In this document: piece after piece, positions 22,195 through 33,665 of the stretch
How the letters are laid out: each line of letters opens with the position of its first letter
How positions within the stretch are numbered: the first letter of the stretch is position 1
Source: Magnaporthiopsis rhizophila
Taxonomy: Eukaryota > Ascomycota > Sordariomycetes > Magnaporthales > Magnaporthaceae
DNA length: 64,000 bases
Reading direction: 5' to 3'
NCBI GenBank assembly: GCA_003049465.1
Contig: PYSS01000127.1
Span: 1,905 to 65,904 of the forward strand
Made by a program: the position numbers and the translations under genes
Notes under the pieces: generated by a model
What the model was told of the DNA's origin: nothing
Database searches by the model: none
The model's input: the letters and a program-made list of their open reading frames with translations, nothing else

Positions 22195-24694
22195 CTTGAG
22201 GAGCGGCGTCTATGGTGATTCAGAGCCAGTTGGCTCAGTTTGCAAGCTGCGTGTTGCGTCAAATCGTGAGCCCGCTGAGTGGATTCGTCCCCGTCTGGTA
22301 TAGACGCTTCGGCACAACCTTTATCCCCCTTTGGGTTCGGAGCATGCGCAGGCAGGGAGACGTTGTATCTTAGGTCGGCGCTGCTCGAGTCTTCTCACGC
22401 CGTATTTTCTAGCGTCAGGCTAGACAAGGGGCAGGTCTGGGGCTGGCAGAGGAACGTAGGTAAAGAGCAGATATCAAAGACTTTTTGACGTCTCGACCCG
22501 CACCTTGGACATCCAATTGCTCCATGAGGCTCAATGTGGGTCGCCGCGTGGAGGTATGCACCCCGCCCACATAAAAAAAGAGAGTCCTACATCTTTCTCT
22601 TTTTGAAAGTGGATAACGCAACACTATCTCAAACAAAAACAACATATTTTGCGAAAAAGAAATCCACATTTAAATACCAATTGAGGTTTTTTAACTCCTT
22701 TTTTTTATTTTTTTTTTATTGGATATTGTTTTTTGCCTTGGCCGCAAATGCATTGGCGAAGCGAACAATTAAGCGTTTAAATTTTTATGGTCGGGAGGCA
22801 GGCTTGTGTTCCAGCAGACAAATACGTTTTAGTCAGCAGTCCAACGTCATGTCATACCCAGCCCGCAAAAAAAGTGACACCGGCTCAATACCCTTCACTG
22901 GCTAAATTCCCAGCAACACAATGACAGAAAATATACGAAATATAACCTGATTGTACTGTGAGCTGTAAGCAATATTATGCTCATTTTTCTACATGTGCAA
23001 AGGGTGATTTTAACCCTTTTTTTTCTTTTAGTCGTGTGTCGTGGTAACGTATCCGGCCGGGGGACATATATTGCGGGCTCGTTTTTTTTTTTTTTTTTCG
23101 TTGGGGCGCCAGCCCGGCGCAACGGGACAGGCGGCCATACATCGCTAGTGGATTCTCACGGCCTCGGTCTCTGGCTTAGGCTCAGAGCCAGCTTGTCGGC
23201 CATGTCTTTCCCCAACGGACTATAATGCCATTGTTCAGGGGCGGAACAGTCTGCATTAGCCTCCCAAATGCGCAGATGCACCCATAAGACCTTGGGAAGA
23301 AGGGGGCTCGCTCATCTTCTAATTCGTGTCCCTAACCTTGCCAGTTCCCCGAAAACTCGTATTTCCCCAATAGCAGCTAGTGTAAAGTCCTTGCATAGTC
23401 AAGTGATCGGTGAGTTCATCAGTACCGTGTACAAAGCGGAAACTATGGAGAGCTCTGCTTCTACTCTCCCGGCACAACGTGCAGCCCTAGGGACGTGCTC
23501 CTAAATCCTACTACGTCCACAAGAAGATGGCCGCGGCCCGTCTCTGAAAAATAACTTGGTAGTGGAGATTACAAAATAACAATCCGGCTTTCATAGGTAT
23601 AGCTTGAGGATGATGTTGGGTCCTCTGCGCGTGTCGGCGTGCGTGTCTTGCAGCCAACATTGGGGACTACCGGCTTTTGCCTAGGCAGGCAGCAGAGGCG
23701 AAGCAGGCCGCTGGTATTAACAACCTCCCTCATACAGTGCTAACACACAAGGCTCGAACTACACTGCTTTGCATACCTTGTTATGGTTACGCCTCATTTC
23801 TGGTCTGCCCACTGGGCACGTATAAGATGCTCATTCGAGGCCTCAGGAGGTAGAATAGCATTCGAGGTCATCTATCAGATACAAATGCCGTGCGTATAGG
23901 TGCTGCTGGGCAATGAACGCAGGACCTTGGACCCATATATTGCCAACCAAGAACCCACCTATCCCCGGAAACGGCCTGCGAGGGAAGGCGCTACCCCAGC
24001 TATCACCGACACGGGCGCTCCTTCCTCCTAACTTGTTTTGCAGTCGAAATAGGGTTGAACCCCAGAGCCTCAAGGCCCGCCCAGGTGGAGTCTCTGCCTA
24101 CTGATCCCACGGCTCTGCACGCGTTATATCTGCGAAAACAATCTGCCCGCCCTCCTCCAACTCCCAACTCTCCTCCTTCACCCACCTTTTTCTGCTTGCC
24201 CGCACAACCACCTTCCGTTCAGCCATCCCTCCACCAACAATTCTCCGCTGAAGGTGGAAAGGCGAGCGCACTCGATATCATTGACCCGTCGTCGTTTTCA
24301 CGCCTATCATATCTCTCCTCATCACAATCCTCCCTTGATCCGTATCTTCTCGCCGGCCACCTGGGCGCGCTCTTCCGTGGTGTACGATCACACGCCTGCG
24401 GCTCCAGCCAGTACTACCCTGGCGAGTCTTGTCTAGCACGCGGCTTCACAGAACATCTTTCTGTTCGCGTTTCTACCATTGTACCCAGCCATTATCAGTG
24501 TATCTTGTCGTGTTCCGCCACTCGCGTACGCGCCCTGCCCAGATACTTTTTTTTTATTCTTACTCCACATCACCTTCTCATCATATTGCATTCCGTTATC
24601 TCAACTCTCTCCCTCCTCAACCATTCCCGGTCGCGCCTCGGTCGAAGCCCAGGAACTCCCAGCGACCTTTTATTCTCCATCACTCCCAGCAACC
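22195..24694. promoter_or_regulatory. Divergent intergenic region with ATG-free pyrimidine-rich leader
   Basis: A 2.5-kb spacer between CIA30 and the RRM gene. The segment 22600-23110 is relatively AT-rich with several T runs, including T18 at about 23081-23098. From about 23925 to 24694 I find no ATG on the plus strand, and the sequence is rich in CTCC/TTCC. This suggests a long 5' UTR for the RRM gene. No gene is seen. Confidence 0.5.
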
Positions 24695-27237
24695 ATGACT
24701 GCTTCCGACGGCGGTGACGACAGCTTTGTCGCTCGCTGGGTCTCCCGCAACCGACAGGGAAGTGCCCCAGATCTCCCAGCCATGTCTCGTGGAGCACGCG
24801 CTCGCTCTGCGAGCACTAGCACGTCCTCCTCGGACGAGGAGGCGGGCGCCCGGCTGAGCGCGCTCAGCCTGAATGACCCTGCCGAACGTGTTGACCTTCA
24901 GTAAGTCTACCCTTGATACTTGATTTCATTCACCGGATCTGACGCGTTTTCTCCAGGCACACCGCCACCATTGATCACGCAGTCCGTGGCAACCAGAACA
25001 TGTTCAGCTCCGGTCCGCTTGTAACCGAATCGCGCCACCTTGAGAATGGATCTCCATCTCGCTTTGAGCTCGGCAACACGCCCTCTGGTGATGTGTTCCT
25101 TGCCTCCTCCGGCCAGCCCTCTGATGGCCATCAGGTCAATAACCGCCTTGCAGTCATCCAGCGAGAGGTGATCGCTCACAGCAATGGCAACAGCCTTGGC
25201 TCGCCCCTCCGTGCCTCTACGGGCCATCAGGGCGACAGCCCCATTACCGTCATTCAACGTGATGTCGCTACGCACGGCAATGGCAACTTTGGCTCGCCGG
25301 CCCCCGTACTCCGGAACCGGCCTTCGAACATCGGCACCGGCTTTGGCTCTCAAGCCCAAGTACTCCGCAATCGGCCTTCGAACACCAACATGGGCCATGG
25401 CTCGCCGGCCCACGTACTCCGGAACCGGTCTTCGAACATCAGCGGCCGGCACCAGGTTGGTGGCGTCGATGCCCAGGGTATCTATTCGCATACTGCTTGC
25501 GTCTTCGTCGCCAAGTAAGTCTACATCTTTCTAACCTCATCGAGCCTCAATACCTTGTTGCTAATTATTTCATGCGAAGTCTGCCTGAGCCCAAGGAGGA
25601 CCGAGCCCTCGAGGCAGCTGTCACTCGCGAGTTCAGCAAGTATGGCACTGTGTTCGTCAAGATCCGCCGGGACCCTCACCACATGCCCTTCGCCTTCTGC
25701 CAGTTCACGGTAAGGCCTTTGACCAGCACCCCTGTCCACTCTATTGTTCCTCAGTCGGCTCTGTTATCCGTTGCTAACCTGCCCGCGCATACTTGACAGA
25801 ACAGCGACGATGCGAAGGTCGCCATGGAGCTGGCCAAGGGCGCTGTGATTCTCGGGCGCCCTTGCCGCACCGAGATGGTCAAGGCAAACCGTAAGTCACG
25901 TCAAAATAGCTATAGCGGAGCAGAGCATTCGCGGCGTGTTTGCTAATATATCCCAGGAGTCTTCTTCATCCATCGCATTCGGGGTGATCCAATTACAGTC
26001 GAGGAAGCGAAACAGCTCCTCGAGCAGTTCGGCGCGTTGCTGAGTGCCGAGTACTCGGCTCGGCTCCAGGCGGAGCTCGGCGTGGATGCTGTTGTCATCG
26101 TGGAGTTCGCCACGTTCGATCCCACCCGTGATCTTCAGTCGGTATGTGATCCGTGTCACCCCCCTCAAGCCTCGGAGACTTTTAGCTCGCTAATCACGGA
26201 CCAACACGCTTAGGCTTTCCGCAACAGCGACACTTATCGCGTCGACGCCTTTGACTCGCGAAAGGGCGGCCCAGCTCGTCGCGCCGACGCCGATGAGGTG
26301 TTCCTCAACCAGTACGAGATCGACCGCCGCTCCATCTTTGTAGGCAATCTGCCCGTCGACATTGAGGAGGATGCAGTCAAGGAGCTGTTCTCCGGCGCTG
26401 GCACCGTCATCAAGATGCAGCTTATTAAAAAGTCCACTGACTACGGTATAGTTTCCAACCGCCATCCTGCCCATCCCCTGCTCTCTGTGCTGACTTTGAG
26501 CTATTAGGCACTCGTGCATTCGCATTCATCGAATTTGACCGAGCGGACACGCCCGAGACTGCAGTCTCGCGATTCGTAAGTCTTCACCGCCTCCCCCACC
26601 GCCATCGGAACTGAATGATAACTGTTTGTTCCAGCACAATCACCACTTCCGAGGCTGCCAGATTCGTGTCGAGCGCAAGGTTGGCCGAGACCAGGCCCCC
26701 CGGAGGGTTCGCTCGCTGTGTCTCATCCAGAACCGGTCGGCTGACAAGGCCTCTGACAAGTTGACGCCCACTACCCCCCGGGCTCAGCCCAGCGTGGGTA
26801 ACCTCGCTCAGCGCAATGCAACTGACGGACAGTCAACCCCAGGCCAGGTGCAGCCCGTTTCCCCGGCGTGGAACTGGATGTATCCCGCTCACTCGCCCAC
26901 ACAGCTGGCTTTTAACAGCCAGGCCTTCATGGGTTCTCCCAACTCATACGGACAGCAGATCGGCCACCCGACAGCTCCTTTGACTCCGCAGACCCCAGAG
27001 TCATTCAGCCCGTACGCTCCAGGCTACTACAGCCCTATCTGGTCCGGCATCCCTTTTGTCCAGAATCCAGTCGTTGGCGCGATGCCGTCCTTCTACCCCA
27101 CGTACGGCAACCCTCCTGTCGCCGGCCTACTCAACCAGCAGGGGGGTTCGAACGAGGCCGTCGACACCCCGACTCGAACTCACCGTGAGACTGCCGAGAA
27201 CCACGATCTGGCCCGCGGCGATGCGAACGACGCCTAG
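24695..27237 (+). CDS. RNA-binding protein with three RRM-type domains
   Basis: Eight exons: 24695-24900, 24957-25514, 25580-25709, 25800-25890, 25957-26141, 26214-26445, 26508-26575 and 26635-27237, giving 690 aa. All donors are GT (mostly GTAAGT-like); intron 2 ends in AAG. RRM1 spans about 250-329, with RNP2-like CVFVANL and RNP1-like MPFAFCQF. A degenerate RRM2 starts at VFFIHRI (330). RRM3 spans about 430-505, with IFVGNL and RAFAFIEF. Residues 135-230 contain short repeats: VIQR-D/E-V twice, and VLRNRPSN-like three times, at ~186, ~204 and ~222. The C-terminal ~170 residues are Pro/Gln/Tyr/Ser-rich and probably disordered. It likely acts in mRNA regulation. It resembles fungal multi-RRM proteins of the Mug28 type, but I cannot assign an orthologue. 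Confidence 0.88.
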
Positions 27238-28719
27238 AGCACATTGCAACATCCACGACATCGTCTTTCCATGCTTGATATGTGTCCATATGCCGGCAAA
27301 ATCCTCGGTTCGTATCTTGTCTTTTTCTTGCCATATTATGGCCACGACTCCCCATATGTTTCATGCGATGCGATTATTTGTGAATTTCGCCTTGTCCCCT
27401 TTGGGTCTGTTCCCTCACGATCGATGCGCAATAGCATGGGCACCTTGGCTAGGAACCCGCTCCAGGTTTCCATGATACGGAGCGGGCGACTTTTCTAGGA
27501 ACTCCCGTCTGGTCTTCATCGCACGGAACCCTTGGTTCGGAGTCTGCATTGGTTTTCATGGCGCAGGCACCTTTCCTCGGAACTTGGACCTTCCACCTGG
27601 TTTTCATGGCGTGGAACTTTTTGATTTGAATCTCGGTCTGGCGTCGCACGGAATCCTTGGTCTGGAGCCTGCATTGGTTTTCATGCGCGGGCCCCTTTCC
27701 TAGGAACATCCGTCTGGTTTCATTGCATGGGCATCTTTACTATGAACCTCATTCTTGTTTTCATTGCCTGGGCCTCCTCCTGGTTTTCATGGTATGGGGA
27801 GGCCCTGGCTCAGGACATGCGTTCTGCATATCTTGTGTTCACGGTGGCCAATACGCCAAAGTGGGGAACAGGGGGATTATTCGTTGCATTTGGACAAAAA
27901 AGGAGAGAAATTGGGTGTGAAAAAAAAAAGAGGACGGGGTTGCAGGCGCGGTGGGCAAATGGAGGCTGCTCAGAAGGATTCTCAAAGATGGCGTTCATGA
28001 ACGGAGCGGATGAACATTGGTGGGGGTGGGTTTTGATTTTCAGCGTTGTCTTGTCATCTGAGAATTTTTTTTGATCGCGATGCTACACATATTGGTTGCT
28101 CTCGTCTAATCATAGCGATATGGAGACGGGGCGCGGACACATTGCCATTAATTCATCAATTATTGCGTTGCATTCTAGGCACGACCTGTACCTTGCATCC
28201 AAACTCTCATGGCGCACATCGCAGGCATCCACCTGCACTGCGCAGCCCAGTGAGAGAGATAGAGAGAGGCTTTTGGCATCCATGCGGCCCTGACCCCTGG
28301 CGGGAAAATGTGTGACGGGACAGTGACCGTGGTGCCGTGCTACTCAATAGAAGAGCGTAATCATTAGCCATCGGTGTGGGGGTAGCAAAGATTAGAACGA
28401 TACGCACGGGGAGAGCACACCTCCATGTTCCTCGGCGCCTTCGCCGCTCGTCTACCCTCTCAAAATTCTCGCCTCCCCACACATGGACGACACGTGAAAA
28501 CTAGCAGTGAAGAAATTTCGCGGCCCGTCTTTGGGAAAAGAGGTGACAGTCATAAAGGAGCGGCAGCATCACTCTTCTTCGTGGGCGCAGAGAACACCCG
28601 GCACGGAACTGCGAGATCACATTGCGGGCAGAGACGCACACGCACACGTCAACTCACTAGACTCCCGTACACGCCGCACCAAATCGAGATAATAACAGCC
28701 AAGGGCACCGGGCGCGCAG
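27238..28719. other. 3' region of RRM gene and promoter of SSS transporter gene
   Basis: A 1.5-kb spacer between two plus-strand genes. Its left half holds a degenerate tandem repeat (listed separately). The right half, 28080-28719, should be the transporter promoter. Apparent frames inside the repeat are by-products of repetition. Confidence 0.45.
27460..27800. repeat. Degenerate minisatellite built on a TGGTTTTCATGG-like core
   Basis: The core TGGTTTTCATGG or close variants recurs about every 50-60 bases, at roughly 27465, 27513, 27552, 27599, 27673, 27715, 27755 and 27781. The motifs GGAACNCNNGTCTGG and GTCTGCATTGGTTTTCATG recur between them. A higher-order copy is visible: 27500-27575 resembles 27626-27705. 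The copies are diverged, so the array is old. Confidence 0.65.
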
Positions 28720-31169
28720 ATGGGGCAGCCGTCGTACGAGGCATCGAATGCCCTTGTCTATGTCACCTATGGCGCCTTCCTGTATGTAGACCCGGACCTG
28801 ATCCGTTCCCGCGCCAGCTGAGGTTGCTACGCTGACATGGACGGTGCCAAGGGTGCTTGGGACGGGCATTGCCTGGAGGATGAGGAACCAGTCCAAGAGT
28901 GACTTCCTCAACGGAAACAGGACCCAGACCGGTCAGGACCGACCGCAAGCCGTCTCGCCCGCAGAGGCGCGGGCCTGCCATTCCATCCCTTCACTCTCTT
29001 CTCTGGATATACATGGAATGCTGACACGTGCAAATCCCGACTCTAGCGCTTCCGCTGGCTCTGAACTTCATAGCGTCCGGTGAGTAGAGGTGGTGGATGA
29101 CGCAGGCTCTGGCGAGCACCAGTCACCTCGCCGACGACCGAACCACAACGGCATGGCGAACGTCCCATTGGCAGCGATGGCGGTGGCCGACAGCTTTCCC
29201 CAACCGACCTTGATCAGGAGTATAAACTGGCACGCGCCCTCCAAGGCGGTGAGTATTACAAACCCATCCCATCGCCGGCCCTCGCTCCCGAGGGGAATTG
29301 CCCTGAGCCCCCAAGGGGCCCTCCGGCTAGACATGCCGCTGGGGTTTCCTGGGGGAAGGCGAAATAAGGACCCTCGGGAGCGGGGTTGCTGGGGACTGCG
29401 GCTCACTACGGGTGCTGAATCGAGGCGAGCACACACGGGGCTATCAACCTAGGCTTCGGCTCCTGGGCTGATTTTCCGGGGGCTCGCCGAGACGATGCTG
29501 AGATCGTACCGTAATTACTCGATCAAGTTAATGCTTGCGTGGGAAACGTGCTGCCGCTGCCATTGCCCCGTTTTCCGTCCCTCCGCTCCTCCCCAAATGG
29601 CCGCCGCTCGTGGCAGGCCATGCCGCCGACCTTGCTGACTCTACATAGCCATGGGATCTGGGATCCTCTTCGCTTACCCCCAGCTCGCCACTATCGCGGG
29701 CGTACAGGGAGTAGTAGTGTACGCGCTGTCGTCGGCACTGCCGCTGCTGATATTCGCCGCCCTGGGACCGGCGATCCGGCGAAGGTGCCCCGAGGGATTT
29801 GTTCTCACGGAATGGACCAGACAGCGCTATGGCGCCGTGGCTGCCCTCTACCTCGGCTTCATGACGCTGTTGACCCTCTTTTTGTACATGGTCGCTGAGC
29901 TGTCCGCCATCAGTCAGGTGGTAACCACACTGAGCAACCTGAACGGGCTCCCCGTCGTGATCGTGCAGTGCGTCGTAACGACGATATATACCTGTAAGAC
30001 GCATATCTCCTATACTTGGGGGACTGTCCCGGTGGCGGGCCGCATGGACGAGGGCTGACGGCAGAATGCCACACGACAATTTAGCCATGGGAGGGTTCAA
30101 GATTTCGTTCCTCACCGACAACGTCCAGGGCGCCATGGTGCTGGGGCTCATCATCATTGCCACCATCACGATCGGGGTCGAGACCAGGATCGACCCTGCG
30201 CTAATCAAGTCCTCGGGGCTGCTGCAGCCCAGCCTGCTTGGTTGGCAGCTGCTCTACATTCTGCCCGTGGCCATTTTGACCAACGACTTCTTCCTCTCGA
30301 GCTTCTGGCTGCGCACCTTCGCGTCCAAGACGGACCGCGACCTGTGGATCGGCGTGGGCTCGGCCAGCGCGGCCATCCTCTGCATCCTCACGCTGGTCGG
30401 CACCACGGGCTTGGTGGCGGTGTGGTCAGGCGCCTGGCCGGGGCCCGACAACGCCGACGGGTCCGTGGCATTCTTCACGCTGCTGCAGCTGCTGCCCAAC
30501 TGGGTCGTCGGCATCGTGCTGGTCATGGCCGTGACGCTAAGCACGGCCGCCTTTGACAGCCTGCAGAGCGCCATGGTGTCGAGCGCGTCCAACGACCTGT
30601 TCCGCAACCGGCTGGGCATCTGGTACATCCGCACTGCCGTGGTGCTCGTCATCGTCCCCGTCATCGTCATCGCCCTGCGCGCGCCCAGCATCCTGCAGAT
30701 ATATCTCATCAGCGACATGGTCTCGGCCGCCACCATCCCCGTCCTGGTCCTCGGCCTCTCGGACCACTACTTCTACTGGTGGCGGGGCTTCGACGTGGTC
30801 TGCGGCGGCCTGGGAGGCATCCTGTCCGTCTTCATCTTTGGAACGGCATATTACGGGGACGCCAATGCGGGCGGCCGACTCATCCTGCTGGAGCAGGGCC
30901 TGTACACGGGCGACTGGGGCGTGTTTGGCGCCTTTGTTGCGGCCCCCGTCGGCGGCATGGTCTTTGGCGTCATCGCAATGCTGCTCCGGGTCGGCTTTCT
31001 TTTCGTCCAGGCCAAGGCTTCGGGCGGCCAGTTCACCGCGTTTGAGCGTCCGCTGGAGGAGAGCACCACCACCTTTTCCGGGGACAGGCTTGCCGACGGC
31101 GAAGCACGGGACAGGGACTCGGCTGACCAGGAGCCAGGAATCGCCAAGTCGTCTGGCAAGTTCTTCTAA
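28720..31169 (+). CDS. Sodium:solute symporter family transporter (DUR3/urea-transporter-like)
   Basis: Five exons, 28720-28781, 28852-28931, 29047-29079, 29649-29993 and 30085-31169, giving 534 aa. Junction phases agree, donors are GT and acceptors AG. The protein is a multi-pass plasma-membrane carrier with roughly a dozen hydrophobic segments. Family marks are FLNGNRTQT after TM1, ASAMGSGILFAYPQL, GFVLTEWTRQRYG, TTIYTSMGGFKISFLTD, LLGWQLLYILPVAILTNDFF and STAAFDSLQSAMVSSASNDL. At 534 aa it is shorter than fungal DUR3 (about 650-700) and fits a separate fungal branch of the SSS family, so urea as substrate is not proven. Intron 3 is 569 bases, much longer than the other introns here, and falls inside the conserved ALNFIASAMGSG segment. 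The hydrophilic C-terminus is acidic. Confidence 0.9.
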
Positions 31170-31640
31170 GAAGCTGGCACGGTGGTTGTGGGTGAGTGGA
31201 TGAAGCAGAAGAGGGGTGTGTGAGAGGAGGGGAGCGGGAGAGGGACTAGGGTGGTGGATGAGGGGAGGGGAGTTTGGTGCTTGGGCATGGGGCTATGGTG
31301 AACAGGCAAGGCTCCATCATGTATATCCAATGCGACGCACCTGGGCCTTTGATGAGTGGGGTGGGATCGTCGCATTGATTTATCACGACAGGAACCTAGC
31401 AAATACCTCAGTAGCTAGGGAGGTACTCATGTACATCTATATCGTACAGGGCCTGGCGATGGCCTAATAGTGATGTCGAGTGGATTACACAAGCGTCGAT
31501 AAGTCGCATTTCTTCCTCATTGTTTTCTTCTTCCTTCTTTCTCTTTTTCTCATCTCCCATCGCCTCCTTGTATACGTTATTGTCTATGACGTACGGGCGC
31601 GATGGTTCGGGCGCGCATGCTAGACACGAGCTCCTTGGTA
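31170..31640. other. Convergent spacer between SSS transporter and mL45 genes
   Basis: A 471-bp 3'-to-3' spacer. The left part is G-rich on the plus strand (GGGGAGGGGAG). T/C-rich stretches lie near 31518-31558. No gene is seen. Confidence 0.4.
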
Positions 31641-32563
31641 TCACCGGGGTTGCTGGGCGGCGAGCATTCCTAATGCGCGCTGCTCGGCGGAGAAGCTTTC
31701 CAGGGTGCCCTCCTCGGCATGGCCAAAAACGGTCCATTCGCCGGGGGCGTACGTCTTGTAGTCAATAGGACGGACCAGGATTAGATTCTCGACGAGATCG
31801 ACCGTCTTCTCGGAGCCCGAAACGAGCATGCCCCTCTTGGTGTCGTCGTACTGGGCCAGGCGCTGGCGGCTGCTGATGGCGACGACGACCTGGTGCATGT
31901 ATGTGAGCTGGCCGCCTTGCCCGGGAAGGGCGGCCAGCTTGTGGTCGACAATCCTGGGGAACTGCAGCGGATTTGTGTAGCGCTCTAGGGACCACTCGTA
32001 GCGGCGGCCCCTTTTTCGCCGGGCCAGCCTGGCTGAGAGATCCTCGAAGAGCGAGGGCACGCAGATGCGGCGGAGTGTGTCCCTGTCGCCGGCGGCCAGG
32101 GCCTCCGACATGGTCCTGTGTAGCGCCTTGGCGGTCGGGACGAGGGATGCGCGGTTGATTCGCAGGCGTGCGGGCTTGAGGAAGCTCGGCTTTGACGCGT
32201 ACCAGCATCCGACCATTCTCAGAGCGTCCCCCATGCGGAGTCTGGCGCGCGTCCACTGGAACTTGAGACCCTCGGAGAAGCTCTCCCGCAGCGAGCGGAG
32301 TACGGGAGGAGGCACCAGTGTCCCTACACCAACCGAGAGGCCCATGCAGTCGTCAGCAAGGAGTCACTTGGACGTCGGCCCTGTCGCTGTCTTGCCAAAG
32401 CGGCTTGTCAATTCCCCAATCACCGCCCGCACGTACCCGGAAGCATGAAAAGCCCAACCATGTTGCCGCCCTCAGTCCTCTGGTTGAGCGAAGGCGACGA
32501 GGTGCCTTTCACAAAGGCCCGCGTGGCCGACTTCATCGCGGCGGCGCCGGACCTGGGTGGCAT
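31641..32563 (-). CDS. Mitochondrial ribosomal protein mL45 / MBA1-like (Tim44-like domain)
   Basis: Two exons, 32563-32437 and 32323-31641, giving 269 aa. The donor is GTACGT, the acceptor GTGTAG, and the junction is phase 1. mL45/Mba1 proteins sit at the mitoribosome exit tunnel and dock it to the inner membrane for insertion of nascent proteins. The N-terminus (MPPRSGAAAMKSATRAFVKG) is basic and presequence-like. The Tim44-like fold covers about residues 100-255: ALHRTMSEALAAGDRDTLRRI, LSARLARRKRGRRYEWSLERY, TYMHQVVVAISSRQRLAQYD, ENLILVRPIDYKTYAPGEW and VFGHAEEGTLESF. An additional upstream exon is possible, because the chosen ATG is simply the first in frame after splicing. It is the last recognisable gene before the AT-rich block. 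Confidence 0.87.
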
Positions 32564-33215
32564 GATGGTTGGTTTGTCGCTATCTCACTGGCAGGCGGCG
32601 CGGGCTCTGTGTTGGCGACTCTGTGACGCAGTTTCGCCGGTCGATCGGTCGGACTCTGGTGGCGGGGGGTAGGCTCGGGTGCTTGTGCGCTTGGGTGGCT
32701 ACCATAGGCACTATCGTCAATGTCTTGCCGTCTTGGCCTGGTCGCAAAAGGTTACAAATTCTGTCTCAGCATCCACCACCAACTGCCGTCTCGCAGCTTG
32801 GGATTCTCAATCTCACCTTCAGGTGCGTGTGCTTGGATTCGTCCATCCAGTTGCGCGGGCCTACCTCTCGCACAGGTGAAGCTTAGAAGCTTCCTTGTAC
32901 TTGGGGACTGTGCATTATGGGCCCCTCTATAAAGGGGGTGCAAAAAGTCGTGTTTGGTCAAAACTTGTAATCACAGGTTCCCCGTAATCTGCCTCATAAA
33001 CCAATATCTATCAGTTTCCTGTGCAACAAAATAATTATATTTGCTTAATTTTGAAATTATTCCTACTGGATTGCCAAAATGCATTTGCTTATAATTGCTG
33101 CCGCTATTAAATTTGTTACATCCCGGGATGCCTGGCAGAAGCGGGTATCGTTAATATGCATTTGCTGTAAGCCGGTTGTTATAAAAATTGAAAATTTACA
33201 AATTTATTACACCCG
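32564..33215. other. Promoter of mL45 gene and edge of the AT-rich compartment
   Basis: Composition changes from GC-rich to AT-rich at about 32960-33060. A perfect 12-bp palindrome CATCCCGGGATG lies at 33119-33130, just after TGTTA at 33114, which is similar to an LTR terminus. Nothing coding is seen. Positions 33211-33215 are the left target duplication of element A. Confidence 0.55.
33211..33215. repeat. Left 5-bp target site duplication of element A (ACCCG)
   Basis: ACCCG directly precedes the TGTTAC of the 5' LTR and is repeated at 40460-40464 directly after the 3' LTR. Five bases is the usual duplication size for Ty3/gypsy integrases. Confidence 0.85.
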
Positions 33216-33665
33216 TGTTACGACCACAGCTGGCAGGGGGCAGAAGGGCTGGGACTAAGCCCCAGCGGGACGCCTTTACCCCGCACCCACGAAGGCCAAG
33301 GGCCGAGTGGGCAAGGCCAAGGTGGCAAGGTTATGTAACCCAGGGTGATTTGTGATCTATTGGCAAATCACAGATTAAAAAAGGTGATTTGTAATTTGCG
33401 AACAAATCACAGATTAAAAAACCTAATAAAAAGGTCGCCCGCATATAAATAAGGGCAGAACTTTTGGGCGAAACAAGTAATTTTAACTAAGGCTTTGGCA
33501 TTAGTTAACCTAAATTAGCTCCAAAATACCCCTTTAAGTAAGCAATAACAGATAATATTCTTACCAAACCCCAAATTATATACAAAGCAACCTTACAAAA
33601 CCAATATTGCTTAATACCGCTTTTAGATACCCTATTTTAGAAACAAAAAGCTTATAATTGTAACA
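33216..33665 (+). repeat. 5' LTR of element A
   Basis: A 450-bp LTR beginning TGTTAC and ending GTAACA, an inverted terminal pair. The first ~250 bases are GC-rich and little mutated; the rest is strongly AT-shifted. It shares its opening TGTTACGACCACAGCTGG and an internal block (CCTAAATTAGCTCCAAA) with the 492-bp LTRs of B and C. ATATAAATAAGG near 33444 is a plausible TATA-type element. Confidence 0.88.

Noticed and set aside
24055..24717. 220-codon plus-strand frame overlapping the RRM gene start
   Set aside because: It has no ATG start, its composition reflects a C/T-rich leader, and it overlaps the true start in another frame.
27449..27709. Antisense frame with repeated KTNADSEP-like peptides
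   Set aside because: A by-product of the minisatellite; no conserved domain.
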